The position numbers and the translations under genes were made by a program. This document shows positions 23,983-33,044 of a stretch of 64,000 nucleotides of DNA, piece after piece. The notes beneath the pieces were generated by a model. The model was not told where the DNA came from. It saw only the letters and a list, made by a program, of their open reading frames with translations, and made no database searches. This stretch comes from Leptospirillum sp. (GTDB lineage: Bacteria; Nitrospirota; Leptospirillia; Leptospirillales; Leptospirillaceae). Position 1 is the first letter of the stretch. Every line of letters begins with the position of its first letter. Where the stretch lies: positions 1-64,000 of the forward strand of contig DAHUYM010000006.1 in NCBI GenBank assembly GCA_027315205.1, read 5' to 3'.

Positions 23983-26900
23983 CTACGGATCGGTATCCAG
24001 AAGCCGTTCCAGCTGTTCCAACATCCACGGGGCGCCGGAAGCTCCGTCCCCTTCCTTATTGTCCATCATACGTTCAAACAGGGCGATTTTCTCCTGCTTG
24101 AGCGCCATCACTTTTTCTTCGACCGTCCCCCGTGTAACGAACCGGTACACCATGACCGGCTTATCCTGGCCCATTCGATGAGCGCGGTCGGTCGCCTGAT
24201 TTTCAACCTGGGGATTCCACCATGGATCATAGTGGAATACGAAATCGGCACTCGTCAAGGTGAGCCCTACTCCGCCGGCCTTGAGGCTTGAGAGGAAGAC
24301 CGGCGGCCGACCCGGGTCTTCGCTCTGAAACCATTCCACTCGCCGTTTCCGTTCCGGCAACGGTGTCTGACCGTCCAGTCGCAGGTAGGGTATCCTTTCC
24401 GTTTCCAGACGGTCTCCGATAATGTCCAGCATCCCCACGAACTGACTGAAGAGCAGGATCCGGTGGTCTTCGGACAGGGCTTCACGGATTTTCTCGAGAA
24501 CGGCATGAAACTTCGCCGGCTGCAACACTTTCTTTTGTTCCGCTCCGAGGACCAGGGCGGGATGGCAGCAAAAGAGCCGTAGCTTGAGAAGAAGAGCCAG
24601 GATATTCATACGAAGGCCAGGAGGGTCCTCTTTCCTCGCTCGCCTCAGCCCCTCCTTTCCCATTTCGAGGAAAGACCTGTACTGGAGACGTTCCTCCTCG
24701 GTCGGTACGATCCAGTGATCGACATGCTGCTTCGGGGGAAGATCCTTGAGGACCGCCTCTTTGGTACGCCGGAGAATCAAGGGGGAGACGAACGCCTTGA
24801 GCATGGATAGACGGCGCTCTGACCAACCCCCTGTTCCTTTCCCCTGGACATATCTTTCTTCGAAAAATCGCCGTGAACCAAGAAGACCCGGTATCAGAAA
24901 ATGAAAAAGGCTCCACAGGTCTCCCAGACGATTCTCGATCGGTGTTCCCGTCATAACCAGGCGAAAGGCACAATCGAGATCGCTGACCGCGCGGAAAAGC
25001 CCGGAATCCGGATTTTTTATCGCCTGGGCCTCGTCGAGAACGATGATGGAAAATCGCCTCTCCTTCAAAAGCTCCCGGTCGTTCCTGACCGTTCCGTATG
25101 TCGTGATCCAGAGATCCGCGGCCTCGGAGGAGCCCTCCTCCTTCCGGCCCGGGCCGTGGTAGATCCGGTAGCTCAAGTCCGGAAGGAAACGGAGGATCTC
25201 ACGTTCCCAGTTGTAGACGAGCGAAGCGGGAAGAACGACCAGTCCCGGAGGATCTGTCGGAGCGGAGGCTCGTCTCAAGGCGAGAAAGCACAGGACGACG
25301 ATCGTCTTCCCGAGTCCCATTTCATCCGCGAGGACTCCCGGGAGCCCATGGCGGTGAAGGGATTCGAGCCAGGCGATTCCCTCTTTCTGATAGGTGCGCA
25401 GTTCTCCCTTGAACCGGTCCGCCAGGAATCTTTCCGAAGACTCCGCGAGGGGTTCGGGACGGAACGGCCGCAAACGCGATTTGAGCCCGGAATCGATTTC
25501 GATCGGGAGGTCCGGGCGATGAATCGTGATCAGGGTGGCGGCATACGCTCCGATCGTGCCCTCTCCATTCTTGTCGAGCTGAAAGAGCCCCCGAAGCGTA
25601 TCGAGGACTTCCAGAGCCTGGCTGTCCTGAAACGTCCGGTTATGTTCGTCCAGGCGCATCAGAAGGTCCGGGGGTTCGCCTTCGATCATGGGAAGGGGAA
25701 AGGTTCGTCCCGAAACGGTCGCCGATCCCTCAGCTTTCACAGACCCATCTTCGGACAGCGAGAGGAGAAGCCGGAAGCGGGTCGGCCCGGGGAGAATCTC
25801 CCCGTCTTCGGAAGAGATCTCCCCTCTTTCGAATCCGGATCGTTCGAGTTCCGGCCAAAGCGTTGCCCAAAATTTACGGGTCTCTTCGGGGGGAAGCAAG
25901 ACCCATGCTTCGGTGGATCCGCGTTTCAGGATGCGCTCTATGGCATTTCGCATCTGAAGCTCCTTCTGCCGATCCCTCCGGAAGAGAACCACCCTGTCAC
26001 CGTCCGGCTCGATCCCCGTATCGGGGATCAGGTTCCGGTCCGGACCGAAGAGAGGAATCCGAGTCGACCCTGCCGTGAGATGCGGGAAAAGCCGGATGCC
26101 GCGAGTTTCGGATTGCCGGACATCGGTCCGTGCATCCCATCGATCCCATACCCGGATACGCTCGGCGACCGGAAACCCTTCGACGGTCAATCGGATCCCG
26201 GGAGACACGATTGAAGATGCAAAGAGGAATTCGTCGATCCAGCCCCCCAGAGAACGGGTCTTTTCGGAAGCTGTCTTTTCCAGAAAAGACCTGAATCCGG
26301 CGGGCACCGGACGAAAACGGCCGAGTCCGAAGACGTCCGTATCCGTCGCCAGGATGCGGATCCCTTTCTTTTCAAGGTATTCGGCGTTATCCCCGGGAAT
26401 CACCCGGTTTCCTTCCCGCCAGCGGGAATCAAACGTTTTTTCCTCTCCGTTCCCGTTCCAATCCCCTTCGTATCTCCAGTGGTATCGAGAAGGATGGAAA
26501 GAGACAGGTTCTTCCTTACCCGGACGGTAGACCCGGAGAGCTCCCTCCGAGACAAATGCCTCCCAGGAACTCCCCTCCTTCGGGAAAAAGACGGGGAAAC
26601 GGCCATTCGGGGTCTCCCAGACACGTTCCATTTCAAAATGTGCGTGAAAAGGTTGCAGAATCCTGGACTCGGGACGGGAGGTTCCCCCCGGCAACCGTAG
26701 TCGGCTCGTCAACGCTTGGTAGAGCGGCTCTGTCAACCCGGAACGCGTTCCCGTCCTCAAGAGGAATCCCCAGTCCGATCCCGAGACGACCAGAAACAAT
26801 CCCGAAATCTTCACAGCGGAACGTCCCAGGGCGGGAGGTTTTGCATCGGGAAGGGCCAGCGTCAAGTACGGAGTTCGCTCAGGTGTGACCGACACGTCCC

Positions 26901-27273
26901 AGCGGCCGCTGTTCAAAAGATGGGTCATGCCCGCCAAGGCGTGCACACAAGCAGAAGAAAGCGGCACATCCTGTCCTGGATGGCATTCTCCACAACGGCT
27001 GGTGACCTGACCACCGTCCTTCAGGTAGACGAGGGTGTACCGTTCGTGGGTTTCTCCGGAAAGTTCCGCCAAAAATCGTTTCGGGGGGGATCCGTCGGTC
27101 GAAATGGACGTGAGGCGTGTCCGGGTCGAAAGCCGGTCGGCCAGGGAACGCGTCAGTGGAGCGAGGGACGCCCAAAGGGAACGAAATTCTTCGGGCCAAG
27201 GCGCCCCAAGGTCAGATCCCGTCGTGTCCCTCGTCTCCGATTCGGATTCCATCACCCAGATTCCTGCAAACAA
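23983..27273 (-). CDS. SNF2-family helicase with N-terminal SWIM-like zinc finger
   Basis: This is a DNA-dependent ATPase of the bacterial SNF2 type, with a presumed role in DNA repair or transcription complex remodelling. The 1096 residues begin with a SWIM-like Cys-rich element (SRCGECHPG ... SACVHALAG, about 90-120), followed by a long middle region. The SNF2 ATPase comes next, with LADEMGLGKTI near 653 and DEAQAIKN near 746, followed by RRTKEAVLKDLPPK. The C-terminal helicase half contains LLFSQF, LSSLKAGGVGLTLTSAD and DRAHRMGQ. All motifs needed for ATP hydrolysis are intact. It lies between amt and the proline dehydrogenase gene on the same strand. Confidence 0.93.
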   Translation of the reverse strand: MFAGIWVMESESETRDTTGSDLGAPWPEEFRSLWASLAPLTRSLADRLSTRTRLTSISTDGSPPKRFLAELSGETHERYTLVYLKDGGQVTSRCGECHPGQDVPLSSACVHALAGMTHLLNSGRWDVSVTPERTPYLTLALPDAKPPALGRSAVKISGLFLVVSGSDWGFLLRTGTRSGLTEPLYQALTSRLRLPGGTSRPESRILQPFHAHFEMERVWETPNGRFPVFFPKEGSSWEAFVSEGALRVYRPGKEEPVSFHPSRYHWRYEGDWNGNGEEKTFDSRWREGNRVIPGDNAEYLEKKGIRILATDTDVFGLGRFRPVPAGFRSFLEKTASEKTRSLGGWIDEFLFASSIVSPGIRLTVEGFPVAERIRVWDRWDARTDVRQSETRGIRLFPHLTAGSTRIPLFGPDRNLIPDTGIEPDGDRVVLFRRDRQKELQMRNAIERILKRGSTEAWVLLPPEETRKFWATLWPELERSGFERGEISSEDGEILPGPTRFRLLLSLSEDGSVKAEGSATVSGRTFPLPMIEGEPPDLLMRLDEHNRTFQDSQALEVLDTLRGLFQLDKNGEGTIGAYAATLITIHRPDLPIEIDSGLKSRLRPFRPEPLAESSERFLADRFKGELRTYQKEGIAWLESLHRHGLPGVLADEMGLGKTIVVLCFLALRRASAPTDPPGLVVLPASLVYNWEREILRFLPDLSYRIYHGPGRKEEGSSEAADLWITTYGTVRNDRELLKERRFSIIVLDEAQAIKNPDSGLFRAVSDLDCAFRLVMTGTPIENRLGDLWSLFHFLIPGLLGSRRFFEERYVQGKGTGGWSERRLSMLKAFVSPLILRRTKEAVLKDLPPKQHVDHWIVPTEEERLQYRSFLEMGKEGLRRARKEDPPGLRMNILALLLKLRLFCCHPALVLGAEQKKVLQPAKFHAVLEKIREALSEDHRILLFSQFVGMLDIIGDRLETERIPYLRLDGQTPLPERKRRVEWFQSEDPGRPPVFLSSLKAGGVGLTLTSADFVFHYDPWWNPQVENQATDRAHRMGQDKPVMVYRFVTRGTVEEKVMALKQEKIALFERMMDNKEGDGASGAPWMLEQLERLLDTDP

Positions 27274-27333
27274 CGATCTTGATGCGGTCGGTCACGGGAA
27301 TTCGCGCGACCCTTCGGGGTAGAGAGGCTTCTT

Positions 27334-28854
27334 TCAGACTTCCATTCCGGGAGACGGTCGGGAACGATCCAAATCCGGTGGTGCGGGCGCATGACCGACC
27401 TCCCGGAGCGCATCTTTGCGCCTCCATGCCCTGTGCTCGAATACGTCGAATCCCGAATCTTCCTCTTCGGGGGAAATCCGGAGACCGACGGTCCTTCTGA
27501 GGACATAGAACGTACACCATGACGCTAAAAGAACATAAAGAGAAACGGCCAGGATTCCCAGTGCCTGAATGAAAAGTTGGTGGAAGCCTCCTCCATAGAA
27601 GAGGCCGGGCCGACCGACTCCCAACAGCTTAACCCGTTCAGGGGATGCGAACAACCCGGTCGAAAGCGTTCCCCAGATTCCCGCCATGCCATGCACCGAT
27701 ACAGCCCCGACCGGATCGTCGATCCCGATCCGGTCGATCCATAGGACGCCGAGGACGGCGATAAGGCCCGCAATAAGTCCGATGATGACGGAACACACGG
27801 GATCGACGAACGCGCAGGACGCGGTTATGGCGACAAGAGCCGCCAAGGCGCCATTGGCCATCATGGACATATCCGGAGATTTCAGGATCACCCAAGATGC
27901 CGCGGTCGCCATGATCAGTCCCGCAGCCGCGGCCAGGTTCGTCGTCATCGCCACATATGAAAAATAACCGGGGGTCGGCAGATTCACGCCCAGCGTGCTA
28001 CCGGGATTGAACCCGAACCACCCGAGCCAGAGGATCGTCGTTCCCAGGACCACGAAAGGGATGTTGTGTCCCGGGATCGGAAGGGGCGTGCCCGACTGAG
28101 TGTACTTGCCCAGCCTGGGTCCGAGAAGGACCGCACCCGCAAGAGCGGACAAAGCTCCCTGGAGATGGACGACCGTCGATCCGGCGAAGTCCTGCATCCC
28201 GAGAGAGGAAAGCCATCCGTTTCCCCAGATCCAATGCCCGACAATCGGATAAATGAGCCCCGAAAAGACGATTCCGAACAGAATATAGACCGGGGGACGG
28301 ACCCGTTCGGCCATGGCACCCCATACGATCGCCAGGGAAACGGCACAGAACGCGGTTTCAAAGAGGATCTTGGAAGACAGTGATGCATTGGAAAAAGAGA
28401 GCGAATGAAAAAAGGATTTTTCGGCCGCATTGAAAGGATCGATGAAAAAACCGTGATATCCGACGAACGCGTTTCCATCCGAAAAGGAGACCCCAAAGCC
28501 GATGGCCCAAAAAGTCAGGGCACTCACAGAAAGAAGTATCAGGTTCTTTGCGGACAGATGACCGGCATTTTTCCCTCTCGAAAGCCCGGCCTCAAGGAAG
28601 GCAAATCCGGCTTGCATGAAAAGGACCAGGATCGCCGAGACGACCACCCAGATCGTATCGAGACCCGCCAGGGCTTCCCCGTCGGATAGAGCCGTACTGG
28701 CATGGGCCGTATCGCGCATCAGGAAAAACATGGAAAACACAAGGATGCCCGGAAATACAAAACCTTTCAGGCGCGGTACACGTCTCACAGACGTGTCTCC
28801 CCTCCTTCCGGAATCGTCGCTTTTAAAGATGGGGTGAGGTGGAATGGGGGTCAC
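27334..28854 (-). CDS. amt: Ammonium transporter
   Basis: Amt forms a trimeric channel for ammonium in the inner membrane. The 506-residue protein has an N-terminal signal-like segment (about 28-50, ending AHAS) and about eleven membrane helices. The pore twin histidines are visible in FAGSTVVHLQGA and VSVHGMAGIWG. The hydrophilic C-terminal tail, used for PII (GlnK) control, is present, but no glnK gene is adjacent. The ATG at 28854 overlaps the stop of the upstream membrane-protein gene, which supports this start and co-translation. Confidence 0.95.
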   Translation of the reverse strand: MTPIPPHPIFKSDDSGRRGDTSVRRVPRLKGFVFPGILVFSMFFLMRDTAHASTALSDGEALAGLDTIWVVVSAILVLFMQAGFAFLEAGLSRGKNAGHLSAKNLILLSVSALTFWAIGFGVSFSDGNAFVGYHGFFIDPFNAAEKSFFHSLSFSNASLSSKILFETAFCAVSLAIVWGAMAERVRPPVYILFGIVFSGLIYPIVGHWIWGNGWLSSLGMQDFAGSTVVHLQGALSALAGAVLLGPRLGKYTQSGTPLPIPGHNIPFVVLGTTILWLGWFGFNPGSTLGVNLPTPGYFSYVAMTTNLAAAAGLIMATAASWVILKSPDMSMMANGALAALVAITASCAFVDPVCSVIIGLIAGLIAVLGVLWIDRIGIDDPVGAVSVHGMAGIWGTLSTGLFASPERVKLLGVGRPGLFYGGGFHQLFIQALGILAVSLYVLLASWCTFYVLRRTVGLRISPEEEDSGFDVFEHRAWRRKDALREVGHAPAPPDLDRSRPSPGMEV

Positions 28855-29342
28855 TGAATCGAACGGTTCAATTCTTCGATCAGCAGGAGGGCAGCAAAAA
28901 AGGCGCCGACAACGAACGAACCCCCGGCGATCAGGAGAGCTCTCCGCCGATCCTTCGTGTGGTCGGATTCGGACACCCGGACTTCATGTCCCGTTATGAA
29001 CGTTCGTCCCAGAAAACCGTCGAACACGCAGAACGCAAGCATGCTCTGGACGAAGGAAAGAGTCGTCCCGAATGCCAGGGTGATCAAGCCTAAGGTGTAA
29101 AGGACCGGGTGTACAAGAACCAGTTCCCATTTTTCGTTGTAAATGATGATAAGGACAAATCCCGCCAGAGCCCCCATGGCACGGATCATCCGACCTTTCA
29201 TGTTGATGTTGCAGACTCCCGGAACATACGTTCCCGGAGGTGGGGAAGCCTCTGGTCCGGGGATCCCGTCATACGTTTCCCGTTTCTGTGGTCTTTCGTC
29301 CGGAACAGGATCCTTACGTCCGGCTGTTTCGTCGTCGTTCAT
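28851..29342 (-). CDS. Small membrane protein of unknown function
   Basis: The 163 residues have a polar, Pro-rich N-terminus (about 1-45) and then three or four hydrophobic segments (about 53-68, 78-100 and 135-158). The opening CNINMKGRMIRAMGALAGFVLI is loosely like DUF2892-type inner-membrane domains, but this is weak. The gene overlaps both neighbours by ATGA (lexA upstream, amt downstream), so it is part of the same operon. A role in ammonium transport cannot be inferred beyond proximity. Confidence 0.7.
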   Translation of the reverse strand: MNDDETAGRKDPVPDERPQKRETYDGIPGPEASPPPGTYVPGVCNINMKGRMIRAMGALAGFVLIIIYNEKWELVLVHPVLYTLGLITLAFGTTLSFVQSMLAFCVFDGFLGRTFITGHEVRVSESDHTKDRRRALLIAGGSFVVGAFFAALLLIEELNRSIQ

Positions 29343-30025
29343 GACGCCCCTTCCCTGGATTGGCGGTTCATGCCACGGTACAGTCCGACCATGCGTCCCT
29401 GAATGAGCCCGCTTTCGTCTTCGTGGGGGACGATCCTGTCCGGGTAGCGTGGATTTGCGGCTTTCAGGACAATCCGGTTTTTCTGGACTACGAGATGTTT
29501 CAGGGTCATCTCTCCCTGGATTTGGGCCACGACAATATCCCCGTTTCGCACTTCCTGCGTTTTCTTCACAAACACCCAGTCTCCTTCTAGAATTCCCGAA
29601 CCGGTCATGCTGTCTCCCTGAATTCTGAGGACAAAATCCGGTTTTTCCGAAAAGAGCGTCCTGGGGACCGACAACGTTCCCTCCCGATGTGAATCGGCAC
29701 CCGTGGGAACGCCTGCCCGAACCCGCCCCAGAATCGGCAACGAGAGCATATCGTCCGAAAGGCTCTCTTCATGGAGGGATTGACCGAGAGGCGTGAGCTG
29801 AATACCGCGGGCCTTGCCCGAGAGGCGTATGATGAAACCTTTTTTTTCCAGGGCATTGAGGTGGGCTACGGCACTTTTTGGGTAGGGAACCCCCAGAAAC
29901 TGGGCGACCTCCGAGAGTGTGGGGGGAAAGCGTGTTTCCCGGATCCACTGTACGATGAAATCGAAGACCTCTCGCTGTCTCGGAGTCAGCGGTTTGGTTT
30001 TTTTCTCAGGGGTCCTTTTTTCCAC
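29339..30025 (-). CDS. lexA: LexA-type SOS repressor
   Basis: LexA represses DNA-damage genes and cuts itself when stimulated by RecA. The 228-residue protein has a winged-helix DNA-binding domain (about 12-75) and a peptidase S24 domain. The cleavage site Ala104-Gly105 (VRAGVP), nucleophile Ser139 (QGDSM) and Lys176 (MTLKHL) are all present, so autocleavage should work. The start is GTG 30025 after AGGGGG; that ribosome site overlaps the nuoN stop. No separate promoter or SOS box is apparent in the 9-base gap, so it would be transcribed with the complex I operon unless a promoter lies inside nuoN. Confidence 0.9.
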   Translation of the reverse strand: MEKRTPEKKTKPLTPRQREVFDFIVQWIRETRFPPTLSEVAQFLGVPYPKSAVAHLNALEKKGFIIRLSGKARGIQLTPLGQSLHEESLSDDMLSLPILGRVRAGVPTGADSHREGTLSVPRTLFSEKPDFVLRIQGDSMTGSGILEGDWVFVKKTQEVRNGDIVVAQIQGEMTLKHLVVQKNRIVLKAANPRYPDRIVPHEDESGLIQGRMVGLYRGMNRQSREGAS

Positions 30026-30034
30026 GGGCGCCCC

Positions 30035-31480
30035 CTAGGGGACAAAAAGAGCCAGGGACGACTTGATATATTCGACGAACGGAGCCGGGTAGATTCCCAG
30101 AATAAGGGTTGTCCCCGCTGTGAGCGCCAGTCCGATCTTTCCCATTGGCGTCATATGCACCTCGACGGACTCTTCCGGTTCACGCATATACATCGCCATG
30201 ACGACCTTCAGGTAATAATATGCCCCTATCGCGGCAAAAATGATACCGACCACGGCAAGCCAGACATATCCCGCATGAACGACAGCATAGAAGATGTAGA
30301 ACTTGGCAAGAAATCCTCCGAACGGCGGAATGCCGGCCAGGGAAAACATAAAGATCAGCATCATGAAAGCAGCCAGGGGATGTCGTTTGTGAAGACCTAC
30401 GAAATCGGAGATTTCTTCCCCTTCGACCCCTTTCTTCCGCATCATGAGAACGATCCCGAACGCCCCGAGTGTCATGAACATGTATGCAAATACATAGAAG
30501 AGCAGGGCAAAAAGGCTTTCCCTGTTTGGAAGAAGAAGTGCCATGAGTGCGTAGCCGGCGTGACCGATGGAAGAATAGGCCAGCATTCTCTTGATGTTGG
30601 TCTGGAGCAGGGCCACGACATTCCCGACGGCCATGGAAAGGATCGAGATCAGGACGATGAGGATGTCCCATTCGTGGCGATTCCCCGAGAACGCGACCCA
30701 GAACACTCTCAGGAAGACGGCGAACGCCGCGATCTTGGATGCCGCAGCCATGAATCCTGTCACGACGGTCGGAGCACCTTCATAGACATCGGGAGTCCAC
30801 ATGTGAAAAGGAACGGCCGATACCTTGAACGTAAAACCCACGAGCGTCAGAATCATTCCGGCGATGACGATGGGTTTGAGAGAACCGGGATTGCTGATAA
30901 ACGCCGCCAGTCCGCTGATCGTCTCGGTTCCGGATGCCCCGTAAAGGAACGAGATGCCGAACAGAAAAATAGCAGCCGAGAAAGCGCCCAGAAGAAAATA
31001 CTTGAACGATGCCTCGACCGCACGGTGCGATTCACGCTTTAGGCCCACCAACACGTAAAAACAAAGCGACATCAATTCGATCCCCAGAAAGAGGGTGATC
31101 AGGTCTCCCGCCGAAACCATCACCATCATCCCGACGACGGAAAAGAGGATGAACGCGTAATATTCCCCGTGATGGATGTCCTCTTGCTCAAGATACGGCA
31201 GGGAAAACAGCACGGTGATGATTGCACCGACATAGATCGTGATCTTAAAGAAATTCGAGAAAGGATCGATGATGTAGAGCCCAGAATAAAGGGGCAATCC
31301 CTTCCCGTTCAGGCCGATCGAGGCGATCATCGCGAACACGAGGGCCAGGATGGTGAAGTACCCCAGCCAGGACCGCTTTTCCTTGGGAACGATGGTTTCC
31401 AGGATCAGGAGAACACATCCGAAGAACGTCAGATAGATTTCCGGCATTGTACCCAGAATATTGACAGCTGAAAAACTCAT
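30035..31480 (-). CDS. nuoN: Complex I subunit NuoN
   Basis: NuoN is one of three antiporter-like proton-pumping subunits of NADH:quinone oxidoreductase. The protein has about 481 residues and some fourteen membrane helices. Family marks include the GIELMSLCFYVLVGL segment with the key Glu, the KYFLLGAFSAAI region with its Lys, and LLQTNIKRMLAYSSIGHAGY. ATG 31480 is chosen for the GAGGG 7 bases upstream; an in-frame ATG at 31513 would add 11 residues. It is the last nuo gene and is followed after 9 bases by lexA. Confidence 0.95.
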   Translation of the reverse strand: MSFSAVNILGTMPEIYLTFFGCVLLILETIVPKEKRSWLGYFTILALVFAMIASIGLNGKGLPLYSGLYIIDPFSNFFKITIYVGAIITVLFSLPYLEQEDIHHGEYYAFILFSVVGMMVMVSAGDLITLFLGIELMSLCFYVLVGLKRESHRAVEASFKYFLLGAFSAAIFLFGISFLYGASGTETISGLAAFISNPGSLKPIVIAGMILTLVGFTFKVSAVPFHMWTPDVYEGAPTVVTGFMAAASKIAAFAVFLRVFWVAFSGNRHEWDILIVLISILSMAVGNVVALLQTNIKRMLAYSSIGHAGYALMALLLPNRESLFALLFYVFAYMFMTLGAFGIVLMMRKKGVEGEEISDFVGLHKRHPLAAFMMLIFMFSLAGIPPFGGFLAKFYIFYAVVHAGYVWLAVVGIIFAAIGAYYYLKVVMAMYMREPEESVEVHMTPMGKIGLALTAGTTLILGIYPAPFVEYIKSSLALFVP

Positions 31481-31519
31481 TCGAAAACCCTCATCCTTTC
31501 CTTTTCGGGCCACGCATCC

Positions 31520-33022
31520 TTATCGAATGGAAGCGATGGGAACACTCCCCTGAACCTGCCCGATGAGATGGGTGACACTGGCATGCAACAGCGATAGAAG
31601 CGGGTTCGGCTGAACCCCGATCCAGACGACGAGTACCAGAAGGGGAAGAAGCGCTGCCCATTCGTAACGGTTCATGTCGGGAAGGGCCCAACTCTTGGGG
31701 GTATAGACTCCCCAGACGACACGCGAAAGCATATAGAGCATGTAGAGAGCGGCGAGGACCACTCCTGTCGCGGCTATTACAGCCAAGGCCGTATGAGTCC
31801 GGAAGGTTCCCAAAAGGACCAGAAACTCTCCTACGAAGGAATTGAGTCCCGGGAGCCCAAGGGAAGACAGGGAGAAAATCACCAGCATCGTGGAAAAAAC
31901 CGGCATGGCTTTCGCAATGCCGCCGTAATCGCCAAGCTGGCGGGTATGGGTCCTGTCGTACAGAACACCCACGCACAGGAAAAGGGCTCCCGTCGTCACT
32001 CCGTGGTTCACCATCTGGAGCAGCGCACCTTCAATGCCCTGACTGTTGAAAACAAAGATCCCGAGGGTGACGAACCCCATATGACTGACGGAGGAATAGG
32101 CAATCAGCTTCTTCAAGTCCTCCTGGGCCAGGGCCATCAGGGCACCCCAAACGATCCCGATCAGCGAAAGGGTAAAGATGAACGTCGTGAAATACTGGCT
32201 GGCCTGGGGAAGCATCGGAAGGGAAAACCTGAGGAAACCGTAGGCTCCCATTTTCAGCATGATCGAGGCCAGGATGACCGAACCTGCCGTAGGGGCTTCG
32301 ACATGGGCATCCGGAAGCCATGTGTGGAACGGAAACATCGGAACCTTGACCGCGAATGCGAGGAATAACGCGACGAATGCCAGATTCTGGAAAGTCTTTC
32401 CGTAATGTTGTCCCATGAGCTGGACAATGTTGAACGTGTGTCCGCCTTCAAAGTAAAGCGCGATGATGGCGATGAGCAGAAACAGGGATCCCGCGAGCGT
32501 ATACAGGAAAAACTTCATCGTCGCGTAAAGGCGGTTGGGGCCTCCCCAAACTCCGATGATGAGGTACATCGGGATCAGCATGGCCTCCCAGAACACATAA
32601 AACAGGATAAAGTCCATCGCGGAGAAAACTCCCACCATGGCTCCCTCGAGAACGAGCATCGTGATCATGAACTCCGCGACGCGGCTCTTGATCCCGTGCC
32701 AGGAGGTCAGTACGCACATGGGCATGAGGAGGGTCGTCATGATGATAAGGACGATACTGATTCCGTCGACTCCCAGGGAATAGCGGATGTTCGCGAACGG
32801 GATCCACGCATGATCCTCGCTGAACTGCATCCCGGACATCCCCTGATGCATCCCCAAGAGGAGATCCAGGGAAACGAGAAATTCCACGGTCGTGATGGCC
32901 AGCGCAAGCCATCTCACCGTTTTCTCGGAACCGGGCATCTTCATGAACGGAAACAGGATCGCAGTTCCCAATATGGGGAAAAAGATCAGGAAGGTAAGTA
33001 TCGGTACGGATAAAAACGTCAT
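31520..33022 (-). CDS. nuoM: Complex I subunit NuoM
   Basis: NuoM is an antiporter-like membrane subunit that helps move protons. The 500-residue protein shows the standard markers: FYVFWEAMLIPMYLIIGVWGG with the conserved Glu, KFFLYTLAGSLFLL with the conserved Lys, FPFHTWLPDAHVEAPT, and LKKLIAYSSVSHMGFV. The gene lies between nuoL and nuoN in standard order. Confidence 0.97.
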   Translation of the reverse strand: MTFLSVPILTFLIFFPILGTAILFPFMKMPGSEKTVRWLALAITTVEFLVSLDLLLGMHQGMSGMQFSEDHAWIPFANIRYSLGVDGISIVLIIMTTLLMPMCVLTSWHGIKSRVAEFMITMLVLEGAMVGVFSAMDFILFYVFWEAMLIPMYLIIGVWGGPNRLYATMKFFLYTLAGSLFLLIAIIALYFEGGHTFNIVQLMGQHYGKTFQNLAFVALFLAFAVKVPMFPFHTWLPDAHVEAPTAGSVILASIMLKMGAYGFLRFSLPMLPQASQYFTTFIFTLSLIGIVWGALMALAQEDLKKLIAYSSVSHMGFVTLGIFVFNSQGIEGALLQMVNHGVTTGALFLCVGVLYDRTHTRQLGDYGGIAKAMPVFSTMLVIFSLSSLGLPGLNSFVGEFLVLLGTFRTHTALAVIAATGVVLAALYMLYMLSRVVWGVYTPKSWALPDMNRYEWAALLPLLVLVVWIGVQPNPLLSLLHASVTHLIGQVQGSVPIASIR

Positions 33023-33044
33023 TGCACTCCCCGGTTATCCTGGC

